Shown here: piece by piece, positions 17,250-25,678 of the stretch
Layout: the number at the start of each line of letters is the position of its first letter
Position numbering within the stretch: position 1 is the stretch's first letter
DNA from: Beijerinckiaceae bacterium
Lineage (GTDB): Bacteria > Pseudomonadota > Alphaproteobacteria > Rhizobiales > Beijerinckiaceae
Reading direction: 5' to 3'
DNA: 64,000 nucleotides
Assembly (NCBI GenBank): GCA_947370975.1
Contig: CANBNG010000010.1
Span: 83,198-147,197 of the forward strand
The notes under the pieces: model-generated
The model's input: only the letters and a program-made list of their open reading frames with translations
Told to the model about the DNA's origin: nothing
Databases searched by the model: none
Made by a program: the position numbers and the translations under genes

Positions 17250-17942
17250 ATGGCCAGCAAGAACAAGTTCGAAGATCATTGCTGGAAGGATGTCGTCCCG
17301 CCGGAAGATCTGAAGCTCTACGAGACCTATGTGCGCGACACGATGATCGGCCCCAATGCCGCCGTGCTGGCCATCGATCTCTACAATGTCGTCTATCGCG
17401 GCGGCCCGCATTCGCCCTATGAGCTTGAAGAAAAATACCCCAATTCCTGCGGCATCTATGCCCATCAGGCGATTGCACCGACGCAGGCCGTACTTGCGGC
17501 AGCGCGCGCCGCAGGTGTGCCGATCATCTTCTGCACCAAGGATGTTGCGGCCAACAATCGCCCCGCAGACGCGACCTCGACCAAGCGTCGCCAGACCACG
17601 CCCGGCGCGGATGATTACGATATTTATCACGCCTTCGAGGTGCAGAAGAACGACATTGTCATCCGCAAGCAGCGCGCCAGCATCTTCGAGGGCACGCCGC
17701 TGAAATCGCATCTGGCCATTCTTGGCATCCGCAGCCTGATCGTGCTGGGAGAAGCAACCTCGGGCTGCGTACGCGCCAGCGTCGTGGAGGGTTTCTCAGC
17801 CGGCTATCAGGTGAGCGTCGTCGAGGAATGCACCTTCGATCGCGCGCAACTCACCCACAAGATGAACCTCTTCGACATGCATCATAAATATGCCGATGTG
17901 ATGCATGTGGAGGAAGTGCTCGACCATCTGCGCCAGCTCTGA
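17250..17942 (+). CDS. Isochorismatase-like cysteine hydrolase
   Basis: This 230-residue cytoplasmic protein has the family triad: Asp in AIDLYN (near 43), Lys in VIRKQRAS (near 138) and Cys in GEATSGCVRAS (near 174). These proteins cleave C-N bonds in amides such as N-carbamoylsarcosine or nicotinamide. The gene has a good GGAG site. An allophanate hydrolase lies 0.3 kb downstream on the other strand, and a link to N-carbamoyl or urea-type nitrogen use is a reasonable but unproven idea. Confidence 0.85.
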   Translation: MASKNKFEDHCWKDVVPPEDLKLYETYVRDTMIGPNAAVLAIDLYNVVYRGGPHSPYELEEKYPNSCGIYAHQAIAPTQAVLAAARAAGVPIIFCTKDVAANNRPADATSTKRRQTTPGADDYDIYHAFEVQKNDIVIRKQRASIFEGTPLKSHLAILGIRSLIVLGEATSGCVRASVVEGFSAGYQVSVVEECTFDRAQLTHKMNLFDMHHKYADVMHVEEVLDHLRQL

Positions 17943-17983
17943 GCCGGCAGGCTTTCATCTCATCCAACAGGGACACGGAATAT

Positions 17984-18202
17984 ATGACCGACGACACACG
18001 CGACAGCAACGGCACGATCCTCAATGACGGCGATTCCGTGACCCTCATCAAGGATCTCAAGGTCAAGGGAACATCGGTCACGCTCAAGCGCGGCACCTTG
18101 GTCAAGAACATTCGCCTGACGGGTGACGTCGAGGAAATCGAATGCAATGCCGACAAGGTCAAGGGCCTCGTGCTCAAGACGGCCTTTCTGAAAAAGGCCT
18201 GA
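17984..18202 (+). CDS. PhnA/YjdM C-terminal domain protein
   Basis: This 72-residue protein corresponds to the C-terminal domain of YjdM (formerly PhnA): DSNGTILNDGDSVTLIKDLKVKG and LKRGTLVKNIRL are the family core. The N-terminal zinc ribbon of full-length YjdM is missing, so this is a single-domain form. Despite the old name the family is not shown to act in phosphonate breakdown. A strong terminator follows. Confidence 0.85.
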   Translation: MTDDTRDSNGTILNDGDSVTLIKDLKVKGTSVTLKRGTLVKNIRLTGDVEEIECNADKVKGLVLKTAFLKKA

Positions 18203-18226
18203 GCCACAGCCTTAAGATGATCATCA

Positions 18227-18262
18227 CGACGCCGGCGCACCAATCGCCGGCGTCGTTTTTTT
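18227..18262 (+). terminator. Intrinsic terminator after the PhnA-domain gene
   Basis: A 12-base stem (ACGACGCCGGCG / CGCCGGCGTCGT) with a six-base loop is followed by a run of T. The T-run touches the stop codon of the convergent allophanate hydrolase gene. Confidence 0.92.
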
Positions 18263-20063
18263 ACGCGCTTTTCGCAGCGAGATAGGCCCGCCAGCCGCCG
18301 AAGGATGTGATGTCCTGCGCGCCCTCAAGCGCATAAGGCTCGCAGATGAAGCCGCTGACGCTTGTGCCATCTTCAAGCACAAGTTTGCCAATGCCCATGG
18401 GCGCGGGGATCAGCGCGACAAATTCACCAAAGGCCGCGGGCGTCAGGCCCCAGATCTCGACCACAAGCCCCTCACCCGCAAAGCCCGGCGCATGGACAAG
18501 GCCGGGCTTGGGCGGCACGGCATTGGGCAAGGCAAACAGCCGGTAATGCGCGGCCGTCTTGCAGGTCTTCAACAGCACGCCCGCACTGTCCGTGAGCTGG
18601 TGATTGAGCGGCATGCCCGTGAGATGCGCGCCAACCACAGCCACGCTGATGAGCGGTTTTGCCTGTGGTGGTGGCACAGACACATCCGGCAGAGGCGCGG
18701 CGCGATCGTGCCCCATGCCAAAGCTGTGTGCGCGATGCAGACGCTCGGCCAGTGCAGCAAGCGCATCGTCGGCAAAAGCAGGCGCAATCAAGGTGACGCC
18801 TGCGGGCAGGCCATCGTCACGAAAGCCGGCAGGAATGGCGACAGCACAGCAATCGAGCAGATTCACGAAATTCGTGTAGCGGCCGAGATTTGAATTGAGC
18901 CGCACCGGATCGGCCAGCATATCGGCGACTTTGTAAATAGTGGGCGCGGTTGGCAGCAGCAGCACGTCCACCTTGCGCCATTCGGCATCCGCACGGCGGC
19001 GATAGGCCTCGAGATCGTAGGCGCCCTTGAAGGCGTCGACCGCGCTCATGGCCTGCGCACCCGCAATGATGGCGCGCACAGTCGGGTCCATCGCCTCGGC
19101 ATGGCGGGCAAAGAAATCCTCGACCGCCGCGAACCGCTCGGCCACCCAAGGCCCGCCATAGAGCAGCGCCGCGCTTTCGCGGAAGGGCGCATAATCGATC
19201 TCGACACGAATGCCGCCCAGCGCCTCGAGCCGAGCAATGGCGGCGTCATAAAGGGCGGCTGTCTCCGCGTCGCCGTAGAATTCGCGCTCTGCTGCACCGA
19301 GCACGCCAAAGCGCAGGCCGTGCTGGGGCAAGGCGCGGGGCGTCATGGCGCGCGCATAGACATCGCGCGCATCGAAGCCCTGCATGATCTGGCGCACGCG
19401 ATCGCCATCGCCCATATGTCCGGCAAGCACGGTGATGCAATCAAGGCTGCGACAGGCTGGCACAAGGCCGGAATTGGAGACGAGCCCCTTGGTTGGCTTG
19501 ATGCCGACAAGATTGTTGAAGGCCGCCGGAATGCGCCCGGAGCCCGCCGTATCGGTGCCCAGCGCAAAGGCCACGTGCCCCGCGCCCACAGCCACAGCCG
19601 AACCCGACGAGGACCCCCCCGACACGTAATCGGCGTTGAACACGCTGCGCGGCGCGCCAAAGGGCGAGCGCGTGCCATTGAGCCCCGTCGCAAATTGATC
19701 GAGATTGGTCTTGCCGATCAGGATCGCGCCCGCACGGCGCAGACGCGCGACAGCAAAAGCATCGCTCGCGGGTTCATAAGCGAAGGCCGGACAAGCCGCG
19801 GTCGTCGGCAGCCCGGCGCAATCGATATTATCCTTCACCGCAAAGGGCACGCCCCAGAGCGGCTTGTCTGCAGAGGGCCCCTCAAGCGCCAGCGCTTCGG
19901 CTTCGGCCACAAGCTCATCAAGCGGGCGCAGGCAAATCCAGATCGCGCGATCGGTCGACTCCTCGATCCGCTTCATGACAGAGCGAACGACATCGGCGGG
20001 CGTGGCAGCGCCACTGCGATAAAGAGCGTCCAATCCTGAAAGTGTCAGAAAACCGGGTAGCAT
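18261..20063 (-). CDS. atzF: Allophanate hydrolase
   Basis: The protein has 600 residues from the ATG at 20063, which has GAGAGG seven bases upstream. The first 450 or so residues are an amidase-signature domain with Lys77 (GVPFAVKDN), the serine-rich GGSSSGS (149-155) and the nucleophile Ser175 in TAGSGRIPA. The last 130 residues match the C-terminal domain of AtzF-type allophanate hydrolases. It splits allophanate into ammonia and CO2. Urea carboxylase, its usual partner, is not adjacent, so allophanate may come from another route (for example cyanurate or biuret breakdown) or from urea carboxylase elsewhere. Confidence 0.9.
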   Translation of the reverse strand: MLPGFLTLSGLDALYRSGAATPADVVRSVMKRIEESTDRAIWICLRPLDELVAEAEALALEGPSADKPLWGVPFAVKDNIDCAGLPTTAACPAFAYEPASDAFAVARLRRAGAILIGKTNLDQFATGLNGTRSPFGAPRSVFNADYVSGGSSSGSAVAVGAGHVAFALGTDTAGSGRIPAAFNNLVGIKPTKGLVSNSGLVPACRSLDCITVLAGHMGDGDRVRQIMQGFDARDVYARAMTPRALPQHGLRFGVLGAAEREFYGDAETAALYDAAIARLEALGGIRVEIDYAPFRESAALLYGGPWVAERFAAVEDFFARHAEAMDPTVRAIIAGAQAMSAVDAFKGAYDLEAYRRRADAEWRKVDVLLLPTAPTIYKVADMLADPVRLNSNLGRYTNFVNLLDCCAVAIPAGFRDDGLPAGVTLIAPAFADDALAALAERLHRAHSFGMGHDRAAPLPDVSVPPPQAKPLISVAVVGAHLTGMPLNHQLTDSAGVLLKTCKTAAHYRLFALPNAVPPKPGLVHAPGFAGEGLVVEIWGLTPAAFGEFVALIPAPMGIGKLVLEDGTSVSGFICEPYALEGAQDITSFGGWRAYLAAKSA

Positions 20064-20235
20064 CAAGACCTCTCATTCCAGCGCAAGCACCGGTCACCAA
20101 CGCATGTGCTGAAAGCGAAGCAACCGCTATGCCACCGGGCACGCTGGTGCAGGCATGAGCAGCCAAACGAGACTGATCGTCGCGCAAGCGCCCAACCCGC
20201 TTATTGTTTGGGCGCATCGCGCGTGTCGATGCCAC

Positions 20236-20268
20236 AAAAAAGAGCGCAGGCCAGGATGGCTGCGCTCT
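20236..20268 (-). terminator. Intrinsic terminator of kup
   Basis: Read on the minus strand, stem AGAGCGCAG / CTGCGCTCT is followed by TTTTT. It lies 35 bases past the kup stop codon. Confidence 0.88.
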
Positions 20269-20303
20269 CTTTGGTTTTCGACGCTGTTGCGGTGCGCGCG
20301 GTG

Positions 20304-22184
20304 TCAGATCTCGATCTGCCCGCCGACCTCGACGACATGTGCGTGGGGAAGCTGGAAATAGTCCCGGGCGCGGAACATGTTGTTGTGCAGGAAAATGAAG
20401 ATCCCGTCGGCAAGGCGCGCCCAGAATGTATCGGCCTTGTTGATGAGATGTTCGGTGCCCATGAAGAAGGACACATCCTGCAGCTTGAAGTGAAAATCAT
20501 GCACCCGCAGATAGGCGAGCGCACGCAGGATGCGCGGCATTTCAAAGAAGCCATAGTGCAAGGTGACCGCGTGGAAATTGCCGTCGAGGTGCTTCACGTC
20601 GATCATGTTCTCCTGGGCGACCCACGGCACCAATTCCGTTTTCACATGCAGCAGGATCACCCGCTCATGGAGCACGCGGTAATGGTTGAGGCTGTAGAGC
20701 AGGGAATGAGGCACGTTGACGACATCGGGCACCATGAAAATGGCGGTGCCGGGCACGCGCAACGGCCCGTTCTGCTTGATCGAGGCCAGGAAGGCGTCAA
20801 GCGGCTGCTTGCGCTTGTTGCGCGCCTCAAGCAGGCGTGTGCGACCGGTGTTCCAGGCCATCATGACGAAGAACAGCGCGCCCGCGATGACAATCGGAAA
20901 CCAGCCGCCCTCGAAGAACTTGATCGTGTTGGCCGAGAAAAACGCCAGATCGACCGTCAGGAAAATGCCAAACAGCGGAATGGCGTAAAGCGGCTTCCAA
21001 TGTTCCTTGCGCACCATGACCAGATAGCCGAGCGCCGTGTCGATCGCCATCGAACCGGTGACGGCAATGCCATAGGCATTGGCCAGATTTTCCGATGAGC
21101 GGAACGAGAGGACGAGCAGCTCGACGCAGACGAACAGGAACACGTTCACGTAATTGACGTAGACCTGCCCCATCTCCTCAGCAGACGTGTGGCGCACCTT
21201 GATGCGCGGAATATAGCCGAGCTGCACGGCCTGATTGGTGATCGAGAAGGCGCCCGAAATCACTGCCTGCGAGGCGATGATGGTGGCAGCAGCCGCCAGA
21301 ATGACCATCGGCAGCAGCATCCACGAGGGGGCGAGCAGATAGAAGGGATTCTCGAGCGCTTGCGGATTGGACAGAAGCAGCGAGCCCTGACCCATGTAAT
21401 TGAGCATCAGCGAGGGCAGCACGATCCACAGCCAGGTGCGGCGAATGGGAATGATGCCGAAATGCCCCATGTCGGCATAGAGCGCCTCGCCGCCTGTCAC
21501 CGAGAGGACGACAGCACCAAGCGCGACAAAGCCGAGACCCGGATGGGCGGCGATAAAGCCCAGTCCATAGGCAGGATTAATGGCCATCAGCACATGGGGA
21601 TTATCGAAGATGGAGCGCAGCCCGAGCCCGGCCAAAGTCAGGAACCAGACGATCATGATCGGACCGAAGTAGCGGCCGATGGCGCTCGTGCCAAAACGCT
21701 GGATCGCGAAGAAGCCGGCGATCAGGACCATGGTTATGGGAATGATATAGGCGTGCAGCGCCGGGGTGATGATGTTCAACCCCTCGACCGCGCTCAGCAC
21801 AGATATGGCCGGTGTGATGATCGAGTCGCCATAGAACATCGAGACGCCGATCAGGCCCGCCGCCAGAACAGCCCACTGCCCCTTGGGCGACTTCACAAGC
21901 CCCAGCGCAATCGAGGTCAGGGCAATGGTGCCCCCTTCCCCGTTATTGTTAGCCTTGAGGATCACGAACACATATTTGACCGTAACGACCATGATGAGCG
22001 ACCAGATCATCAAGGACAGAATGGCCAGAATGTTGGTCTCGCTCGGCCCCCCGATCGCCTCGATCGATTGCTTGAACGCATAGAGCGGCGAGGTGCCAAT
22101 ATCGCCGTAGACGACCCCGAGCGCGGCAATCGTCAGCTTGGACGATGACGAAGAAGAATGATCGTGCCTGCTCTCGTGCTTCAT
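20304..22184 (-). CDS. kup: Low-affinity potassium transporter Kup
   Basis: This 626-residue protein has a short Ser/His-rich N-terminus, the VYGDIGTSPLYAFKQS signature of the KUP/HAK/KT family, about 12 membrane helices up to residue 440 or so, and a cytoplasmic C-terminal domain. It carries K+ with H+ into the cell. The gene stands alone with its own terminator; 271 bases separate it from the toxin gene on the other strand, where I see no recognisable regulatory RNA. Confidence 0.95.
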   Translation of the reverse strand: MKHESRHDHSSSSSSKLTIAALGVVYGDIGTSPLYAFKQSIEAIGGPSETNILAILSLMIWSLIMVVTVKYVFVILKANNNGEGGTIALTSIALGLVKSPKGQWAVLAAGLIGVSMFYGDSIITPAISVLSAVEGLNIITPALHAYIIPITMVLIAGFFAIQRFGTSAIGRYFGPIMIVWFLTLAGLGLRSIFDNPHVLMAINPAYGLGFIAAHPGLGFVALGAVVLSVTGGEALYADMGHFGIIPIRRTWLWIVLPSLMLNYMGQGSLLLSNPQALENPFYLLAPSWMLLPMVILAAAATIIASQAVISGAFSITNQAVQLGYIPRIKVRHTSAEEMGQVYVNYVNVFLFVCVELLVLSFRSSENLANAYGIAVTGSMAIDTALGYLVMVRKEHWKPLYAIPLFGIFLTVDLAFFSANTIKFFEGGWFPIVIAGALFFVMMAWNTGRTRLLEARNKRKQPLDAFLASIKQNGPLRVPGTAIFMVPDVVNVPHSLLYSLNHYRVLHERVILLHVKTELVPWVAQENMIDVKHLDGNFHAVTLHYGFFEMPRILRALAYLRVHDFHFKLQDVSFFMGTEHLINKADTFWARLADGIFIFLHNNMFRARDYFQLPHAHVVEVGGQIEI

Positions 22185-22455
22185 CGGCCCAGCCCCTGCA
22201 ATGATCGGCTAGGGTCAGCGCTGGTCCTTGGTAAGGATCAGGAAAAGCCAAGCTATAGCCGTAAGATTTGGCCGGTCGGTATCACGTCAAGCTGAGCAAT
22301 GCGAGCCCCGGAGGAGCGCAATCGGTGCATTGGCACAGCGATGCCGGGAATTGGGGCAATTGGGACACAGATGAGGGCTGGAGCCCCGGATTAAAGATAT
22401 CGCTTTTTATCGCGAAGCCACTTAACATGCGGCGATAATATGCGATTGTGCGACT

Positions 22456-22707
22456 ATGAAAACGATCATCCTCACAGACGCTGCAGCGAAAGACCTCGCG
22501 AGGCTCCCTGAGCACGATCAGGCCGCGATCGAAAGCGCGTTGGAAGATTATGCGATCTGGGGTCGCGGCAATGTCATCGCGCTTCAGGGGCGCGCAGGTT
22601 TTCGGATGCGGGTCGGCGCTTACCGGGTGATCTTCGACGAGGACGCGACCACGATCCTCGCCATCTACATCGGTCGCCGCTCAACGACGACGTACACGAG
22701 GAACTGA
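22456..22707 (+). CDS. RelE/ParE-family toxin
   Basis: This 83-residue protein shows the RelE fold pattern: an N-terminal strand and two helices (AAAKDLARLPEHDQAAIESAL), then FRMRVGAYRVIFDED and the terminal IGRRSTTTY. It is probably an mRNA interferase cutting at the ribosome. It precedes its antitoxin, the reverse of the classic relBE order. The stop codon overlaps the ribosome site of the antitoxin gene (TGAGG). Confidence 0.88.
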   Translation: MKTIILTDAAAKDLARLPEHDQAAIESALEDYAIWGRGNVIALQGRAGFRMRVGAYRVIFDEDATTILAIYIGRRSTTTYTRN

Positions 22708-22711
22708 GGCC

Positions 22712-23113
22712 ATGGACATCAATCCAAAATTTATCGAGGCCAATGGCATCGAACTCGTTGTCCTCACCAGATCCGAGTACGAGGCGCTTGTCGATGCTGT
22801 GTCGGAAGCTGAGGAGATGGCAGCCGACATCGCAATCTACGACGAACGCAAGGCCGCGCTTGAGCGCGGTGAAAGCGGTGCTTTGCCGGCGGAGGTGAGC
22901 GCGCGCATATTGAAAGGCGAAAGCATCCTGAAGGCCCTGCGCAACTGGCGCGGCAAGACGCAAATGGAGCTCTCGCTTTTGACCGGCATTGGCCAAGGCT
23001 ATCTCAGCGACCTTGAGTTGGGTCGGCGCACCGGAACGCCAGAGACGCTGCGCGAGATCGCGCAGACACTCGATGTGCCGGTTGTGTGGCTGATCAATGA
23101 GCCGAGGGCTTAG
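22712..23113 (+). CDS. HTH-type antitoxin
   Basis: The protein has 133 residues. The first 65 residues (ELVVLTRSEYEAL, YDERKAALERGE) resemble the toxin-binding part of Phd-like antitoxins, and the second half is an XRE helix-turn-helix (KTQMELSLLTGIGQGYLSDLELGRR). It would neutralise the upstream RelE-like toxin and repress the pair. It is followed by a hairpin (23121-23146). Confidence 0.88.
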   Translation: MDINPKFIEANGIELVVLTRSEYEALVDAVSEAEEMAADIAIYDERKAALERGESGALPAEVSARILKGESILKALRNWRGKTQMELSLLTGIGQGYLSDLELGRRTGTPETLREIAQTLDVPVVWLINEPRA

Positions 23114-23120
23114 CAATCGA

Positions 23121-23146
23121 ATTCCCAAACTGGAAAGTTTGGGAAT
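23121..23146. terminator. Hairpin after the toxin-antitoxin pair
   Basis: An 11-base perfect stem (ATTCCCAAACT / AGTTTGGGAAT) with loop GGAA follows the antitoxin stop. No T-run follows, so it may be a weak or factor-assisted terminator that also separates the pair from the convergent tRNA gene. Confidence 0.6.
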
Positions 23147-23188
23147 GAGAGAAGAAAGCCAAAATATTTAGATGGGAAAGTAAGGAAG

Positions 23189-23264
23189 TGGTGCCCGGGG
23201 ACGGAGTCGAACCGCCGACACTGCGATTTTCAGTCGCATGCTCTACCAACTGAGCTACCCGGGC
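23189..23264 (-). tRNA. tRNA-Phe (GAA)
   Basis: This 76-nt minus-strand gene has acceptor stem GCCCGGG/CCCGGGC, D-arm AGCTCAGTTGGTAGAGCA, anticodon loop CTGAAAA with anticodon GAA, T-loop GGTTCGACTCC and an encoded CCA end. It follows infA-maf-yacG, a frequent order in alphaproteobacteria. Confidence 0.97.
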
Positions 23265-23405
23265 GTCTCGGGCGCGGCTAGCCGCGCCTCAAGAGTGGGC
23301 GGTTTATAGGAAGGCTGCGGCGACTTGTCCAGCCATCGCGCGCGCTTTCCGCACACAAACCGAAATTTTCCTGAAGGATGGCGCAAAGCGCCTGTGCGCG
23401 CGGGC

Positions 23406-23630
23406 TTAATCGTCCTCGTGGCGGCGGGGTGCGCTGGCGGGCGCGGCGTCTTCGTCCTCGTCGGGATCGGTCGGGGCTGCGGGAATCGCATAGCGTCCGC
23501 CAAGCCAGCCGGCGAGGTCGAGGTCTGCGCAGCGCTTCGAGCAGAACGGGCGATAGGCCTCAACCGAAGGTTTGCGGCACATCGGACAGGGTGCGGCTTT
23601 CGCCGCCGTATTGTCATTGGCTATGTTCAT
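23406..23630 (-). CDS. yacG: DNA gyrase inhibitor YacG
   Basis: This 74-residue protein has a zinc finger CPMCRK-(15)-FCSKRC (residues 15-37) and the DLAGWLGGRYAIP block typical of YacG, then an acidic tail. It binds GyrB and blocks DNA binding by gyrase in E. coli. The start at 23630 gives the standard length; a longer in-frame ORF to 23792 would overlap maf. It follows maf by 16 bases. Confidence 0.9.
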   Translation of the reverse strand: MNIANDNTAAKAAPCPMCRKPSVEAYRPFCSKRCADLDLAGWLGGRYAIPAAPTDPDEDEDAAPASAPRRHEDD

Positions 23631-23646
23631 GCGTGCACCGAAGGGC

Positions 23647-24309
23647 TCAGACGCGGTTGAGCCAGAGGAGATGGGCCGGATAGCCTTCGCCTGCAAGAAG
23701 CGACATGGTTTCATAGAGCGGCAGACCGACGACGCTCGGGTAGGAACCAACCAGATTGACGACAAAGGCTCCTGCGAGGCCCTGGATGGCATAGCCGCCC
23801 GCCTTGCCCCGCCATTCGCCAGAGGCGAGATAGGCCTCCGTCTCGGCGTCGGAGAGGCGTTTGAAGCGCACGCGGCTTTCCACCAGGCGATTGCGCACGG
23901 CGCCCTTGGGTGTCACCAGCGTGACGCCGGTGAAGACCCGATGCGCGCGACCCGACAACAAGCGCAGACAGGCGGCGGCCTCGTCGGTGACTTCGCATTT
24001 GGGCAGGATGCGGCGACCCACCGCCACCACCGTATCGGCGGCGAGCGTGAAAGCCCCAGCAAGATCGGGGTTCTTTTGCACGAGCGCTGCGGCAGCCTCG
24101 GCCTTTTCGCGGCCAAGGCGCGCCGCGAGTGTGCGGGGCAATTCGTTGCGGCGGGGCGTCTCGTCGAGATCGGCGGGCAGCAGCGCATCGGGTTCAAAGC
24201 CGATTTGCTGCAGCAACGCGAGACGGCGCGGCGAGGCCGAAGCCAGCACGAGTTTGGGGCGCCAAGTTTCCTGTCGTTGCGACTGGGCTTCGTGGGTCAC
24301 GCGCACCAT
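23647..24309 (-). CDS. maf: Maf-family nucleotide pyrophosphatase
   Basis: This 220-residue protein has LVLASASPRRLALL near residue 20, the Maf signature, plus ADTVVAVGRRILPK with the metal-binding Asp and SGRAHRVFTGV. These enzymes hydrolyse dTTP/UTP or modified nucleotides. The first 15 residues are an extension of the usual start, and a later start is possible. It lies 51 bases downstream of infA. Confidence 0.93.
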   Translation of the reverse strand: MVRVTHEAQSQRQETWRPKLVLASASPRRLALLQQIGFEPDALLPADLDETPRRNELPRTLAARLGREKAEAAAALVQKNPDLAGAFTLAADTVVAVGRRILPKCEVTDEAAACLRLLSGRAHRVFTGVTLVTPKGAVRNRLVESRVRFKRLSDAETEAYLASGEWRGKAGGYAIQGLAGAFVVNLVGSYPSVVGLPLYETMSLLAGEGYPAHLLWLNRV

Positions 24310-24360
24310 TTCTCCGCTTGCCGCGGGGCGGGCAAAAGACCCGCCACCGCAGGCCAGAGC

Positions 24361-24579
24361 TTACTTGAAGCGATAAGTGATCCGGCCCTTGGTCAGATCA
24401 TAAGGCGTCATTTCAACGAGCACCTTGTCACCCGTGAGCACGCGGATGCGGTTCTTGCGCATCTTGCCTGCCGTGTGAGCGATGATTTCGTGGTCATTCT
24501 CGAGCTTGACGCGGAACGTCGCGTTGGGGAGCAACTCGCTCACCACGCCCGGGAACTCCAGCAATTCTTCTTTCGACAT
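24361..24579 (-). CDS. infA: Translation initiation factor IF-1
   Basis: This 72-residue OB-fold protein matches IF-1 along its whole length (MSKEELLEFPGVV, HTAGKMRKNRIRVLTGDKV, TYRF-K). It binds the ribosomal A site during initiation. It heads the infA-maf-yacG-tRNA-Phe group. The 220 bases upstream (24580-24799) hold no gene that I can support. Confidence 0.97.
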   Translation of the reverse strand: MSKEELLEFPGVVSELLPNATFRVKLENDHEIIAHTAGKMRKNRIRVLTGDKVLVEMTPYDLTKGRITYRFK

Positions 24580-24799
24580 GTTTCAGTGCATCTCCGGCGG
24601 CGGGCAGGCCCTCCCGGAGTCCGATCCGGAGCGATGCGCTCCCGGTCTCCGGCGGTCCTGACGAACCGTGCCCATGGGTGAAGTGCCCGGACCCTAATCG
24701 AGAACGGACGATTTGTGAACTGAAGAGGAGGCCCCGCCAGCGCAATCTTGCAGGAAACAGCGGCAAAAGCGCAAAACGCACGCTTTTACACGCAAAGTT

Positions 24800-25630
24800 T
24801 CAGCCTGGTTGTGCCTCCGAAGGGGGCGCAGCCACCTGAGCGGCGGCCTCATCCTGGCGTGAAAAGGCCTGATGGCGGCGAACCGCAAGAGGAATGAGCG
24901 CCAGATAGGCCAGCGTCAGGCCGATCAGCACTTCCATCGTGAACGTCGCCAGCAGCAGCACGAAGGCCGCCACGGCAAAGAGCACGGGGATGAAATATTC
25001 GCGCGGGACGCGCCCCAATTGCTTGCCGCTGAAATGGGGAATGCGGCTCACCATCAGGAAGGCGATGGCCAGCACATAGAGAATCTCGAGCGCGACGATG
25101 AACTGATTGTCGGGCAGGCCCAGCACCGAATAGCGCAGATAGATCGGCAGCATGGCGATGATGGCGCCGGCGGGCGCCGGCATGCCGACGAAAAACTGCG
25201 CGTGCCAGGCGGGCTTGTCAGGATCTTCGATCATGACGTTGAAGCGCGCGAGGCGCAGCGCCGCCGCAATGGCAAAGACCATGGCCGCAAACCAGCCAAG
25301 GCTGCGGATATCGTGCAGGCTCCAGAAATAGAGCAGAAACGCCGGTGCGACGCCGAAATCCACGAAATCGGCAAGCGAATCGAGTTCAGCGCCAAACCGC
25401 GAGGTGCCGTCGATTGCGCGAGCGAGCCGGCCGTCGAGCCCGTCGAGCACGGCGGCGCAGACGATGAAGACGGCCGCCATCTCGAACTTGCCCTCCGCCG
25501 CAAAGCGGATGGACGTCAGGCCGAGACAGATCGCCAGCAGCGTCACGAGATTGGGCAGAACGATGCGCATCGGCACGCGCGAGAATCCGCGCTTGCGCTG
25601 CCCATTCACCGGAGTGCCCTGCTCGTTCAT
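24800..25630 (-). CDS. pssA: CDP-diacylglycerol-serine O-phosphatidyltransferase
   Basis: The protein has 276 residues from the ATG at 25630, preceded by CGGAG at good spacing; a GTG at 25657 is an alternative. The CDP-alcohol phosphotransferase motif is complete, running from DGLDGRLAR to GAELDSLADFVD. About eight membrane helices follow. The enzyme makes phosphatidylserine from CDP-diacylglycerol and serine. It lies about 50 bases downstream of psd, whose enzyme acts next in phosphatidylethanolamine synthesis. Confidence 0.95.
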   Translation of the reverse strand: MNEQGTPVNGQRKRGFSRVPMRIVLPNLVTLLAICLGLTSIRFAAEGKFEMAAVFIVCAAVLDGLDGRLARAIDGTSRFGAELDSLADFVDFGVAPAFLLYFWSLHDIRSLGWFAAMVFAIAAALRLARFNVMIEDPDKPAWHAQFFVGMPAPAGAIIAMLPIYLRYSVLGLPDNQFIVALEILYVLAIAFLMVSRIPHFSGKQLGRVPREYFIPVLFAVAAFVLLLATFTMEVLIGLTLAYLALIPLAVRRHQAFSRQDEAAAQVAAPPSEAQPG

Positions 25631-25678
25631 TGCGGCTCCGTCCTGCTCGATGGTCACACTATACCCCGTTTTTCCGGC

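Noticed and set aside
22185..22455. Possible riboswitch or leader RNA upstream of kup
   Set aside because: I find no conserved core or convincing paired structure that fits a known class; it is left as unassigned spacer.
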